A DNA stretch of 64,000 nt from Mesorhizobium sp. YIM 152430. GTDB taxonomy: Bacteria; Pseudomonadota; Alphaproteobacteria; Rhizobiales; Rhizobiaceae. Of this stretch, positions 55,280-63,661 are shown one piece after another. The stretch covers positions 434,001-498,000 of the forward strand of contig NZ_JARGES010000043.1 of NCBI RefSeq assembly GCF_029210365.1. The letters run 5' to 3'. Under the pieces are notes generated by a model, which searched no databases, was not told the DNA's origin, and saw only the letters and a program-made list of their open reading frames with translations. The stretch's first letter is position 1. The number at the start of each line of letters is the position of its first letter. The position numbers were made by a program, and so were the translations under genes.

Positions 55280-57240
55280 GCGCGTCCCTGTTCGACGGGG
55301 TTTTTCGATGCGTGCGCGGGAATGTCCAGAACGTCGCCGGGCGCGACCGGCGAATGGTCGGGTGCCTCGACATGCCCGATGCTCTGCTCTTGCGTGCGCG
55401 GGACACGTTCCGGCGCCGGCCATTTCAGGTTGATGGCGATGCCGATGGCCGCCAGGGCGAGGCCGATCACGTCGGTCACGAACGCCGTATTGATCAGCGA
55501 CAGGGCGGCCGCGAAGAACAGCAGGCGCGTGATCCAGCTTGCCGGCTTGATGAAGTATCCGGTCAGCGCGCCGGCCAGAAGCGTCACGCCGATCGAAGCG
55601 GAAATCGCGGCGCGAACGATGTCCGGCCAGTCGCCGATCATCAGCAGAGCGGGCCCGAAGACGAACATGAACGGAATGATATAGCCGGTGAGGCCAAGCT
55701 TCACCGCATTCCAGCTCGTATCCCATATGCCGCCGCGGCTGAGGCCCGCCGCCGCGTAGACCGCAATCGCGACGGGCGGCGTGATCGCCGACAGGATGGC
55801 GAAGTAGAAGACGAACATGTGCGCCGCCTCCATCGGTACGCCGAGGCGCACCAGCGCAGGGACCAGAAGCGCCACCTGCACGATATAGGCGGGCGTCGTC
55901 GGCATTCCCATGCCGAGGATGATCCCCGCGACCATGGTGAGCAGCAGCGCCGGCAGCAGCATGTTCTGGGCTGCGGCGCGCACGATGCCGGTGAAGGTCA
56001 GGCCAAGCCCGGTCTGGGCGATGACGCCGATGACGATGCCGGCCGCCGCACAGGCGAGCGCCACGATCACGGCGTTGATCGCGCCGGATTCGAGCCCGTC
56101 CATGAGCTTCTTGAGCGAAAATTCCGCGCGGGTCGTCTTGCGCATCAATACGACCGGGACGATCGACATGATGCCCATCAAGGCCGAGAATTGCGCCGAC
56201 CGTCCGATCATCAGCGCACCGATGATGAAGATCAGGGGCAGAAACAGATGGCCGCGTTCGCTCAGCACCGTCCAGACGCGGGGCAGGTCGGCCTTGGGCA
56301 AACCTTTCAAGCCCTGCTTCTTGGCCTCGAAATGGACGGCGAGGAAGACTGCCAGATAATAGAGGAAGGCGGGCAGCAGCGCGTAGGTCGCGACCGTCAG
56401 GTAGCTGACGCCCATGAATTCGGCCATCACGAAGGCGGCCGCGCCCATGATCGGCGGCATGATCTGCCCGCCCGTCGAGGCCACGGCCTCGACGGCGCCG
56501 GAAAATGCCTTCGGATAGCCGATGCGCTTCATCAGCGGGATGGTGAAGGTGCCGGTGGTCATGACATTGGCGACGGCCGATCCCGAAACCGAACCGAACA
56601 GGCCCGAGGTCACCACGGCGACCTTGGCCGGCCCGCCGGCCGTGTGGCCGGTCAGCGCAAGCGCGAAATCGGTGAAGAGCTTGCCGATGCCCATGCGTTC
56701 GGCGAGCGCGCCGAAGATGACGAAGAGCACGACATAGGTCGCCGAGACCTGCGCCGGAATGCCGAACAGCGCGTCTGTCGTCATATACTGATATTCGAGG
56801 AGCCGCAGGATTCGCGTGTTGGTGAAGAAGATCTGATAGCCGAGGAACAGCAGCGCCGTGATCGGCAGGATCGGTCCCATGGCCCGTCTGGCGGCCTCCA
56901 GAACCACCAGGATCATCAGGATCGCCATCGCCTGGTCGGTGGTCGAGACCGGGCCGACATAGGCCATCCGCGTGTTGAAATATTGCTGGTAGAAGATCGG
57001 ATAGGCGCAGGCGACCATGGCGCTGATCACGAACAGCCAGTCGAGCGGGCCCGGCGCCTTTCCCGCGTTGCGGCTGAACAGCGGCAGGGACAGATAGGCA
57101 AGGACCAGTGCGAACCCGAAATGGGTCGCGCGCAGGGTGAACGCGTTGGGCGGCCCCGCATAGGCGACGTAAAGATGAAACAGGCTCATCGACACCGCCA
57201 CGAATGTCACGAGCTTCTTCATCAGCGATTCGTAGCGCAT
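55276..57240 (-). CDS. TRAP transporter fused permease (4TM/12TM, TAXI type)
   Basis: The 654-aa membrane protein fuses the small and large TRAP subunits. It has about 17-18 hydrophobic segments, with FGALAERMGIGKLFTDFALA, GLFGSVSGSAVANVMTTGTF, GGQIMPPIMGAAAFVMAEFM and GIILGMGMPTTPAYIVQVAL as family motifs. It pairs with the TAXI-type binding protein encoded upstream. The start at 57240 follows gaggagg; the extension to 57345 includes the intercistronic hairpin and is not coding. Confidence 0.93.
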   Translation of the reverse strand: MRYESLMKKLVTFVAVSMSLFHLYVAYAGPPNAFTLRATHFGFALVLAYLSLPLFSRNAGKAPGPLDWLFVISAMVACAYPIFYQQYFNTRMAYVGPVSTTDQAMAILMILVVLEAARRAMGPILPITALLFLGYQIFFTNTRILRLLEYQYMTTDALFGIPAQVSATYVVLFVIFGALAERMGIGKLFTDFALALTGHTAGGPAKVAVVTSGLFGSVSGSAVANVMTTGTFTIPLMKRIGYPKAFSGAVEAVASTGGQIMPPIMGAAAFVMAEFMGVSYLTVATYALLPAFLYYLAVFLAVHFEAKKQGLKGLPKADLPRVWTVLSERGHLFLPLIFIIGALMIGRSAQFSALMGIMSIVPVVLMRKTTRAEFSLKKLMDGLESGAINAVIVALACAAAGIVIGVIAQTGLGLTFTGIVRAAAQNMLLPALLLTMVAGIILGMGMPTTPAYIVQVALLVPALVRLGVPMEAAHMFVFYFAILSAITPPVAIAVYAAAGLSRGGIWDTSWNAVKLGLTGYIIPFMFVFGPALLMIGDWPDIVRAAISASIGVTLLAGALTGYFIKPASWITRLLFFAAALSLINTAFVTDVIGLALAAIGIAINLKWPAPERVPRTQEQSIGHVEAPDHSPVAPGDVLDIPAHASKNPVEQGRA

Positions 57241-57290
57241 CGTGGCACCTCCTCGGTGTCGTCCTGCCTCATGCGGATGTGCAGTCAGGA

Positions 57291-57320
57291 GCGGGCGGAC
57301 ATCCGGTCGTGTCCGCCCGC
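57291..57320 (-). promoter_or_regulatory. Intercistronic hairpin between TAXI binding protein and permease genes
   Basis: The stem GCGGGCGGAC / GTCCGCCCGC with a 10-base loop lies just past the binding-protein stop (57329). No T-run follows in the minus direction. A role in setting binding protein above permease levels is likely. Confidence 0.55.
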
Positions 57321-57328
57321 ATGGCAGC

Positions 57329-58273
57329 CTACCGCGCGATGCCATTCGCCTCGTAGAAGGCGGTCGCGCCGGGATGCATCGGCACGCCGATGTCCTGAGC
57401 CATCTCCTCCAGCGTCAGATCGCCCATCACCGATGCGATGGCGGCAAGGTCCTGCTTGTTTTCCCACATCTGGGTCAAAAGGCCCTCGACAATCTCGGCT
57501 TCGAGGTCGCAGCGCGCGACGATGTGCGTGGCATAGCCGACCGCATTCACGTCCTCGTCCTGGCCGGGATAGGTGCCGGCCGGGATCGTCAGGCTGGTAT
57601 AGCCGGGGTTGATCTCGGCGCGCATCTTCTCAACGAAGGCTTCGTCGAGCGGGATCAGGGTGAGGTCTGCGCTGTTGGCCAGGTCCATCACCGCGGAGGA
57701 CGGGATGGTGGTGCCGAGCGCCAGGATGTCGGAATTGTTGTCCTGAACCAGCGACACGCCGTCGGAATAGGAAACGAAGTCGACCGACGAAAGATCGTCG
57801 TAGGAAAGGCCCGCCGTCTGGAGCACCGCGCGCACCACCTGCTCGGCGGTGTTGCCGACGGGCTGGGTGTTGAGGCGCTTGCCGGCGAAATCCTCAACCG
57901 TATTTATCCCGCGCGCCTGCGGCACGACCATCTGGAAATATTGCGGATAAAGGGTCGCCACGTTGCAGACATTGTCGGCTTCGCCTTGGAAGGGTTCGCG
58001 ACCCTCGATCGCGTCGACCGTTGAGATCGAATTGCCGAAGCCGAGATCGGCATCTCCGTTCTGGACGCCCTGGACATTGGCGATGCCGCCGCCGGGCAGG
58101 ACCTGGATTGAGGCGATTCCGGCGTCACTGGCCATGGCCTGCATGGCGCCGCCCAGCGGATACCACGCGCCGCCCTGCGGGCCCGTCATCAGGTTCAGTT
58201 GCTGCGCCTGCGCCGGTGCGGCGACGGCCGCCACGGCAAGTAAGGTGAGTGCAGTCATGATCTGGGTCTTCAT
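57329..58273 (-). CDS. TAXI-family TRAP solute-binding protein
   Basis: The signal peptide (MKTQIMTALTLLAVAAVAAP, cleavage after AQA) is followed by LNLMTGPQGGAWYPLGGAMQ, GIANVQGVQNGDADLGFGNS and LNTQPVGNTAEQVVRAVLQ. These are the marks of TAXI (TRAP-associated extracytoplasmic immunogenic) proteins. The 314-aa protein binds a solute such as a carboxylate or amino acid. It is the first gene of the transporter operon with the permease and the NIPSNAP gene. Confidence 0.92.
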   Translation of the reverse strand: MKTQIMTALTLLAVAAVAAPAQAQQLNLMTGPQGGAWYPLGGAMQAMASDAGIASIQVLPGGGIANVQGVQNGDADLGFGNSISTVDAIEGREPFQGEADNVCNVATLYPQYFQMVVPQARGINTVEDFAGKRLNTQPVGNTAEQVVRAVLQTAGLSYDDLSSVDFVSYSDGVSLVQDNNSDILALGTTIPSSAVMDLANSADLTLIPLDEAFVEKMRAEINPGYTSLTIPAGTYPGQDEDVNAVGYATHIVARCDLEAEIVEGLLTQMWENKQDLAAIASVMGDLTLEEMAQDIGVPMHPGATAFYEANGIAR

Positions 58274-58329
58274 CGTCGGTCTTCCTCCCTGTTGGACCTG
58301 TCGAACGTTTTTCTTGCCGTCGCGGCGCC

Positions 58330-59403
58330 TCAGCCCGGCACCGCCTCCTCCGCCATGCGGAAAACAAGGCCCGCACGGTCGCAGATATCGCGCAATTGCC
58401 GCTCGAGTTTGTGCGGCAACGCAATGCCTAGTGCGCGGCGCTCGTCCTCGCAGCGATATTCCGGGTCTCCCGCGACCATCACCGGCACGGACCTGTTCCG
58501 GGCGGGCGTCGCGCGCAGCGCGTCCACCATTCGCGACATCTCGGCCGCGAACTCCTCACGCGAGCCGCGAATAAGCGCCGGATCGATCGCCATGACGAAG
58601 TGGCCGACATCGTGATACCCTGCCAGCGCTTCGCGCAGCGGTGTCATCGCCGCGCCTGAAAGCGTGCTCGACAGGATTTCGACCATCGTGGCGAGTCCGT
58701 AGCGCTTGTGCCCGCCGAGCGGCACGAGAAGCGTGTCGCGCAAGGCTTTGGCGGGATCGAGCAGAGGCGCCCCCTGCCGGTCGAGCGCCCAGCCCGCCGG
58801 GATCGGCCTATCCGCACGCTCGGCCAGTTTCAGCTTGCCGATTGCCGCGGTCGAAGTCGCCATGTCGAGCAGGAAAGGCCGCTGTCCGGCGCAAGGCGCG
58901 GCGAAGGCGATCGGGTTGGTGCCGAGCCGCGGTTCGAGCCCGCCGGTCGGCACGATGGCGGAGCGCCAGACCGACGAGGTCGACAGTCCGATCAGCCCGC
59001 GTTCGGCCAGCCGCCGCGCATAGATCCCGGCCGCGCCGTAGTGATTGGAGTTTCGGATCGCCACCGCGGCAATGCCGAATTTTTCCGCTCGGTCTCCCGC
59101 CATCTCGGCGGCCATTGCCGACGGGACCTGTCCGAAACCGCCATCGGCGTCGATCAGCGCGACTGCGGCATGATCGTGGACGATTCGGATATCGGGGCGC
59201 GGATTGGCCCCGCCTTCCTGCAACTGGCGTTCGTAAAGCGCGAGCATGGCAATCCCGTGGGAGTCGATCCCCATGAGATCGGCCTCGGTCAGGATACCGG
59301 CGGTCGTTGCGGCATGATCCGCGCTCAGGCCCCAGGCCGACAGGATGTCGGCCGCCTGGCGGCGCCAGATCGCCGCGGGGACGTTTGACCCCGTCTGCGT
59401 CAC
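58330..59403 (-). CDS. Type-2 malate/L-lactate dehydrogenase family oxidoreductase
   Basis: The 357-aa protein has the YlbC/ComC-type signatures ADLMGIDSHGIAMLALYERQ, AVAIRNSNHYGAAGIYARRL, GTNPIAFAAP and the C-terminal GHKRYGLATMVEILSSTLSG. This family uses NAD(P) to reduce 2-keto acids, ureidoglycolate or cyclic imino acids. In this cluster a 2-hydroxy acid or sugar-acid substrate is likely. Its ATG overlaps the stop of a 54-codon gene by 4 bases (ATGA), and the TAXI gene follows 56 bases downstream. Confidence 0.9.
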   Translation of the reverse strand: MTQTGSNVPAAIWRRQAADILSAWGLSADHAATTAGILTEADLMGIDSHGIAMLALYERQLQEGGANPRPDIRIVHDHAAVALIDADGGFGQVPSAMAAEMAGDRAEKFGIAAVAIRNSNHYGAAGIYARRLAERGLIGLSTSSVWRSAIVPTGGLEPRLGTNPIAFAAPCAGQRPFLLDMATSTAAIGKLKLAERADRPIPAGWALDRQGAPLLDPAKALRDTLLVPLGGHKRYGLATMVEILSSTLSGAAMTPLREALAGYHDVGHFVMAIDPALIRGSREEFAAEMSRMVDALRATPARNRSVPVMVAGDPEYRCEDERRALGIALPHKLERQLRDICDRAGLVFRMAEEAVPG

Positions 59404-59564
59404 GCTGCTCCTCCCGTATGCGGTCCCCGGATCGGCTTTCGTCGGGGGTCTCGCTCGGGCCGGAAGCGCACCATGAAGGCCGACCAGTTGTCAAGGCACT
59501 TTACAGCCTGCCGGGTTTCATCAGCCTCGCCGACATGGTCTCCGTCACAGTCGTCGCGGTTCAT
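59400..59564 (-). CDS. Small 54-aa protein gene coupled to the dehydrogenase
   Basis: The reading frame starts MNRDDCDGDHVGEADETRQA and ends with GGAA before TGA. An exact GGAGG lies 5 bases before the ATG, and the stop forms an ATGA overlap with the dehydrogenase start. These two signals support translation. The protein is acidic at the start and basic at the end (RFRPERDPRRKP), with no recognised domain. It could be a real small protein or a translational-coupling leader for the dehydrogenase. Confidence 0.5.
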   Translation of the reverse strand: MNRDDCDGDHVGEADETRQAVKCLDNWSAFMVRFRPERDPRRKPIRGPHTGGAA

Positions 59565-59596
59565 GAGGTCCTCCATCTCGTTTGAGTCCGAAGAGG

Positions 59597-60274
59597 TCAG
59601 AGCGCGAAATAATCCGGCCGGACGCGGCTGAGTTCCGTGGCGATCCTGATCGACTGCGAGAGGTGGAAGGCCATCGCGTCGTCGGCGCGCTCGGGCGATG
59701 CGGCTTCTATGGCCTCGATGATGGCACGATGTTCGTCGACGATGCGCTTCGTCTTGTCGCCCATCGGCAGGTGCAGCGCACGCAGCCTGTCTATATGGAC
59801 GCTCTCGCGCCGGATGACGCGATGGAGCCGCATCAAATTCGCCGCCTCGAACAGCGTTCGGTGAAAGGTCAGGTCCAGGCTCGCAAAGCCGTCGAGGTCG
59901 CCGGACGTCTCGCACGCGACCTGAAGCGTCACGATATGGTCGAGTTTGCGCATCAATTCGCCGTCCGGCTTTTCGGCGAGCAGGCGCGCCACGCTCCGCT
60001 CGATGGAACTGCGAAGGAAGTGCGCCTCACGCGCCTGTGCCAGGTCGATGCGGCTGACCAGCGTGCGCGATTGCGGGTGGATGTCGACCAGACCTTCCTC
60101 CTGCAAACGCAGAAGGGTGTCGCGCACGGGAGTCGAACTGACGCGATAGGTGGCCTGAAGGTCGCCGCGGACGAGCTGGCTGCCCGGCGGAAGATCGAGC
60201 GCGAGGATGCGCGCCCTGAGGTCGGCATAAATGGTTGTCGCATCCTGCGCGGCGGATGCTGCCGTCGCTCGCAT
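59597..60274 (-). CDS. GntR-family regulator (FCD domain)
   Basis: The 225-aa protein has a winged helix (TIYADLRARILALDLPPGSQ, ATYRVSSTPVRDTLLRL) and an FCD domain (LDLTFHRTLFEAANLMRL, DEHRAIIEAIEAASPE). The start at 60274 (ggag 10 bases upstream) is preferred because an earlier ATG at 60310 falls within a 17-bp palindrome that is probably its operator. It precedes the dehydrogenase/TAXI transporter genes on the same strand and likely controls them. Confidence 0.85.
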   Translation of the reverse strand: MRATAASAAQDATTIYADLRARILALDLPPGSQLVRGDLQATYRVSSTPVRDTLLRLQEEGLVDIHPQSRTLVSRIDLAQAREAHFLRSSIERSVARLLAEKPDGELMRKLDHIVTLQVACETSGDLDGFASLDLTFHRTLFEAANLMRLHRVIRRESVHIDRLRALHLPMGDKTKRIVDEHRAIIEAIEAASPERADDAMAFHLSQSIRIATELSRVRPDYFAL

Positions 60275-60308
60275 CGATTGGGCTCTCCAGCGAATGGAAT
60301 GCTGATAC

Positions 60309-60325
60309 ATTAGTGCAGCACTGAT
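60309..60325. promoter_or_regulatory. 17-bp palindromic operator ATnAGTGCnGCACTnAT
   Basis: The arms are exact (AT-n-AGTGC and GCACT-n-AT) around a central A. It lies between two GntR genes in the leader of the one starting at 60274, fitting an autoregulatory GntR site. Confidence 0.6.
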
Positions 60326-60333
60326 GCCTTGGG

Positions 60334-61047
60334 TCAAGTCCCGCCGGTCTCGGCCGCCGTCTCCATCCGCCTCGGCCGCGTCTGCAACGCGTCCGGCTCG
60401 AGCAGGAGTTGCTGTTCCATGAAGATCACCGCCCCGGCAATGTGCCGGCGCAGTGTCGCTTCCCCGGCGGCCCCGTCCTGGGCGATGATCGCGTCGAGGA
60501 TCGCCTTGTGATCCTGGACGAGGAGCGGAACTTTGCCGCCCTGCGGCGCCTGTAGGAAGCGGACGCGGTCGAGTTGGGCCTTGCGCGAGTGGATCACGGA
60601 CCAGATTTCGCGCAGGCCCCCAAGCTCGAAGAGCGATTGGTGGAAAGCGTCGTCGAGCGGCATGAAGGTCGCGAATTCCGTATCGGCCATCAGCACCTGC
60701 TGTTCGATCAGGATGGCCCGCGGGCGCGACAGGTCCAGGCCCGGCGTGGCGCAAAGCTGGCGGATCAGCGGGATTTCGAGGTTGCTGCGTAAGAAATGCG
60801 CTTGCCGGACCGCACGTACGTCGATCCCGGCAACGAAGGTCGCGTGCTGGGGAGCGATCTCGACGAGACCGTGATCGGCCAGTCGCAGGATCGCCTCGCG
60901 AAGAGGCGTGCGGCTGACCGCGAAGCGGTCGCACAATTCCTTCTCGACCAGGGTTTCGCCCGGCTTGAGTTCGAGCGTGACAATCATGCGGCGAAGCTCG
61001 TCGTAGATCTCGTCGGCAAGCGAACGGCGGCGCAGTGGCTGGATCAT
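60334..61047 (-). CDS. GntR-family regulator (FCD domain)
   Basis: The 237-aa protein has a winged helix (SLADEIYDELRRMIVTLELK, ELCDRFAVSRTPLREAILRL) and an FCD domain (LDDAFHQSLFELGGLREI, DHKAILDAIIAQDG). It is divergent from the IlvD/Edd-type dehydratase with 150 bases between, which suggests it regulates that gene pair. It is only moderately similar to the adjacent regulator at 59597, so they are not a fresh duplication. Confidence 0.85.
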   Translation of the reverse strand: MIQPLRRRSLADEIYDELRRMIVTLELKPGETLVEKELCDRFAVSRTPLREAILRLADHGLVEIAPQHATFVAGIDVRAVRQAHFLRSNLEIPLIRQLCATPGLDLSRPRAILIEQQVLMADTEFATFMPLDDAFHQSLFELGGLREIWSVIHSRKAQLDRVRFLQAPQGGKVPLLVQDHKAILDAIIAQDGAAGEATLRRHIAGAVIFMEQQLLLEPDALQTRPRRMETAAETGGT

Positions 61048-61197
61048 GTCGAACCCCCTGGCTCACGCTATAGCGCTCACGGGAAGATGTTCCAATCCGG
61101 GACACTGTGGATTCAGCGGTTGCACACCGCTTTGAGATATACTAGCGCAATAGCTATGGCCCCTCTGAGCCGGGTCGGTCGTTTCGGGAGGCGGTTA

Positions 61198-62934
61198 ATG
61201 AAGATCGGCAAGAAACCTGCGGACCTTCGCAGCGCGCGCTGGTTCGCGCCCGACGATCTGCGCAGCTTCGGCCATCGCTCTCGCATGATGCAGATGGGCT
61301 ATTCCAATGAGGAAATGGCCGGACGGCCGATCGTCGGCATCATCAACACCTGGTCGGATCTCAATCCCTGCCACGCCCATTTCCGCCAGCGCGCCGAGGA
61401 CGTGAAGCGCGGCGTCCTTCAGGCGGGCGGCTTTCCCGTCGAACTGCCGGCGCTGTCCTTGTCGGAAAGCAACGTCAAGCCGACCACCATGCTCTACCGC
61501 AACCTGCTCGCCATGGATGTCGAGGAACTGATCCGCTCGCACCCGCTCGACGGCGTGGTGCTGATGGGGGGCTGCGACAAGACCACCCCGGCGCTGCTTC
61601 TCGGCGCAACGAGCGCGAACCTTCCGGCGATCTTCGTGCCCGCGGGCCCCATGCTGCGCGGCAACTGGAAGGGCCGCGTCCTGGGTTCGGGCTCGGACGC
61701 CTGGAAATACTGGGACGAGCGTCGCGCCGGCAACATCACCGACGCCGACTGGCAGGGGCTCGAAGGGGGCATCGCGCGCTCCTACGGCACCTGCATGACC
61801 ATGGGCACCGCCTCGACCATGACCGGCATCGTCGAGGCGATCGGCATGACGCTGCCCGGTGCCTCGTCCGTTCCGGCCGCCGATTCCAACCATATCCGCA
61901 TGGCGTCCGCTTCCGGCCGGCGTGCCGTCGAGATGGTGTGGGAGGATCTGAAGCCCTCCGACATCCAGACCCGGAAAGCCTTCGAGAATGGCATCACGGT
62001 GGCCATGGCGATGGGCTGTTCCACCAACGCGATCATCCATTTGATCGCGATGGCGCGCCGCGCCGGTGCGGATATCGGACTCGACGATTTCGACCGCGCG
62101 AGCCGCATCGTGCCGGTGATCGCCAACATTCGCCCGAGCGGCGACAAATATCTGATGGAGGATTTCTTCTACGCCGGAGGCATGGAGGCCATGATGGCGT
62201 CGCTCGGCGAGCATCTCCACGTCGATTGCATTACCGTTACCGGCTGCACGCTGCGAGAGAACATCGCCGGCGCGCAAGTCCACGATGCGGATGTCATCCG
62301 CCCGCTCGACAACCCGATCTACGGCGAGGGCGCGCTTGCGGTCCTGAAGGGCAATCTTGCGCCGGAAGGCTGCGTCATCAAGCCCAGTGCCTGCGATCCG
62401 CGCTTCCAGCAGCACACGGGCCCCGCGCTGGTCTTCGACGATTATCCGTCGATGAAGGCGGTGATCGACCGGGACGATCTCGACGTCACCGCCGATCACG
62501 TCCTCATCCTGCGCAATGCCGGCCCGCTCGGCGGGCCGGGAATGCCCGAATGGGGCATGTTGCCGATCCCGAAGAAGCTGGTGCGCCAGGGCGTCCGCGA
62601 CATGGTGCGGATTTCCGACGCGCGCATGAGCGGCACCAGCTATGGCGCCTGCATCCTCCACGTTGCGCCCGAATCCTACGTTGGCGGACCTTTGGCGCTG
62701 GTCAGGACGGGCGATCTCATCAGCCTCGACATTCCCGCCCGCTCGATTCGGCTGGAGGTGAGCGACGAGGAAATGGCCGCGCGCAAGGCGGCATGGACGC
62801 CGCCTGCGCCGCGCTACGAGCGCGGCTATGGCTGGATGTTCTCGAAGCACATCCGTCAGGCCCATGAAGGCTGCGATTTCGATTTCCTGGAAACCGAATT
62901 CGGCCGTCCGGTGGACGAGCCGGCGATCTACTGA
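61198..62934 (+). CDS. IlvD/Edd-family dehydratase, sugar-acid (arabonate-type) branch
   Basis: The 578-aa iron-sulfur dehydratase has the cluster cysteines in NTWSDLNPCHAHF, VVLMGGCDKTTPALL and SYGTCMTMGTASTM, plus GCSTNAIIHLIAMARRAG and RMSGTSYGACILHVAPES. The shorter length and the MLRGNWKGRVLGSGSDAWKY segment fit the sugar-acid dehydratases (L-arabonate/D-xylonate or D-galactonate type) better than biosynthetic IlvD. It would turn an aldonate into a 2-keto-3-deoxy acid. The ATG follows gggagg. Confidence 0.88.
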   Translation: MKIGKKPADLRSARWFAPDDLRSFGHRSRMMQMGYSNEEMAGRPIVGIINTWSDLNPCHAHFRQRAEDVKRGVLQAGGFPVELPALSLSESNVKPTTMLYRNLLAMDVEELIRSHPLDGVVLMGGCDKTTPALLLGATSANLPAIFVPAGPMLRGNWKGRVLGSGSDAWKYWDERRAGNITDADWQGLEGGIARSYGTCMTMGTASTMTGIVEAIGMTLPGASSVPAADSNHIRMASASGRRAVEMVWEDLKPSDIQTRKAFENGITVAMAMGCSTNAIIHLIAMARRAGADIGLDDFDRASRIVPVIANIRPSGDKYLMEDFFYAGGMEAMMASLGEHLHVDCITVTGCTLRENIAGAQVHDADVIRPLDNPIYGEGALAVLKGNLAPEGCVIKPSACDPRFQQHTGPALVFDDYPSMKAVIDRDDLDVTADHVLILRNAGPLGGPGMPEWGMLPIPKKLVRQGVRDMVRISDARMSGTSYGACILHVAPESYVGGPLALVRTGDLISLDIPARSIRLEVSDEEMAARKAAWTPPAPRYERGYGWMFSKHIRQAHEGCDFDFLETEFGRPVDEPAIY

Positions 62935-62944
62935 GGAGCTTCCC

Positions 62945-63661
62945 ATGCCTCTTTCGGCTGAAACGCGCGACAAGCTCAAGACCGTCTCCACCGCGACGCT
63001 CTGCACCGCGCTCTACAGGCGCGGCCTGCGCAACCAGTTCATCCAGGACGTGCATCCGCTCGATCCGACGAAGCCGACCATGGTCGGCGAAGCCTTCACG
63101 CTGCGCTACATGCCCGCGCGCGAGGATCTGAACAGGCTCGAGGTCTTCCGCGACCGCGCCCATCCGCAGCGCAAGGCGATCGAGGATTGCCCGGAAGGCG
63201 CGGTGATGGTGATCGACAGCCGCAAGGATCCGCGGGCGGCGTCCGCCGGCGGAATTCTCGTCACGCGGCTGATGGTTCGCGGCGTCGCCGGGGTGGTGAC
63301 CGATGGGGGTTTTCGCGATTCGGCCGAGATTGCCGGCCTCGCCATCCCCGCCTATCACAACCGCCCTTCCGCCCCGACGAACCTGACGCTGCATCAGGCG
63401 ATCGACATCGATGTGCCGATCGGCTGCGGCGACACGCCGGTTTTCCCCGGCGACGTGATGGTCGGCGACGGCGATGGCGTCGTCGTGATCCCCGCGCACC
63501 TGGCCGACGAACTCGCGGCGGAGGCGGTCGAGATGACGGCCTTCGAGGATTTCGTCACCGACGAAGTGCGCAACGGCCGCTCGATCCTCGGCCTTTATCC
63601 GGCAACGGAGGAAAAGACTCTGACCGATTTCGCCGCCTGGCGGAAGGTCAACGGCCGTTAG
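62945..63661 (+). CDS. RraA-like family protein (aldolase/decarboxylase type)
   Basis: The 238-aa protein has the RraA/HMG-aldolase fold: VSTATLCTALYRRGLRNQFI, the substrate loop GGILVTRLMVRGVAGVVTDG, GFRDSA with the metal-binding Asp, and VFPGDVMVGDGDGVVVIPAH. Catalytic members cleave 4-hydroxy-4-methyl-2-oxoglutarate or related keto acids with Mg2+. The location 10 bases after the sugar-acid dehydratase argues for a pathway aldolase rather than the RNase E regulator. ggag precedes the ATG. Confidence 0.88.
   Translation: MPLSAETRDKLKTVSTATLCTALYRRGLRNQFIQDVHPLDPTKPTMVGEAFTLRYMPAREDLNRLEVFRDRAHPQRKAIEDCPEGAVMVIDSRKDPRAASAGGILVTRLMVRGVAGVVTDGGFRDSAEIAGLAIPAYHNRPSAPTNLTLHQAIDIDVPIGCGDTPVFPGDVMVGDGDGVVVIPAHLADELAAEAVEMTAFEDFVTDEVRNGRSILGLYPATEEKTLTDFAAWRKVNGR

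Noticed and set aside
55312-57612. Plus-strand frame of 766 codons opposite the TRAP permease
   Set aside because: Arg/Asp/His-rich antisense of a membrane protein, as expected for a shadow frame; the minus strand has the TRAP motifs.
59597-61047. Single fused double-GntR protein
   Set aside because: The long frame through both regulator regions joins two different reading frames of genes; each GntR has its own start, and an operator-like palindrome lies between them.
61195-63006. Minus-strand frame of 603 codons opposite the dehydratase
   Set aside because: Shadow frame; the plus strand encodes an intact iron-sulfur dehydratase.
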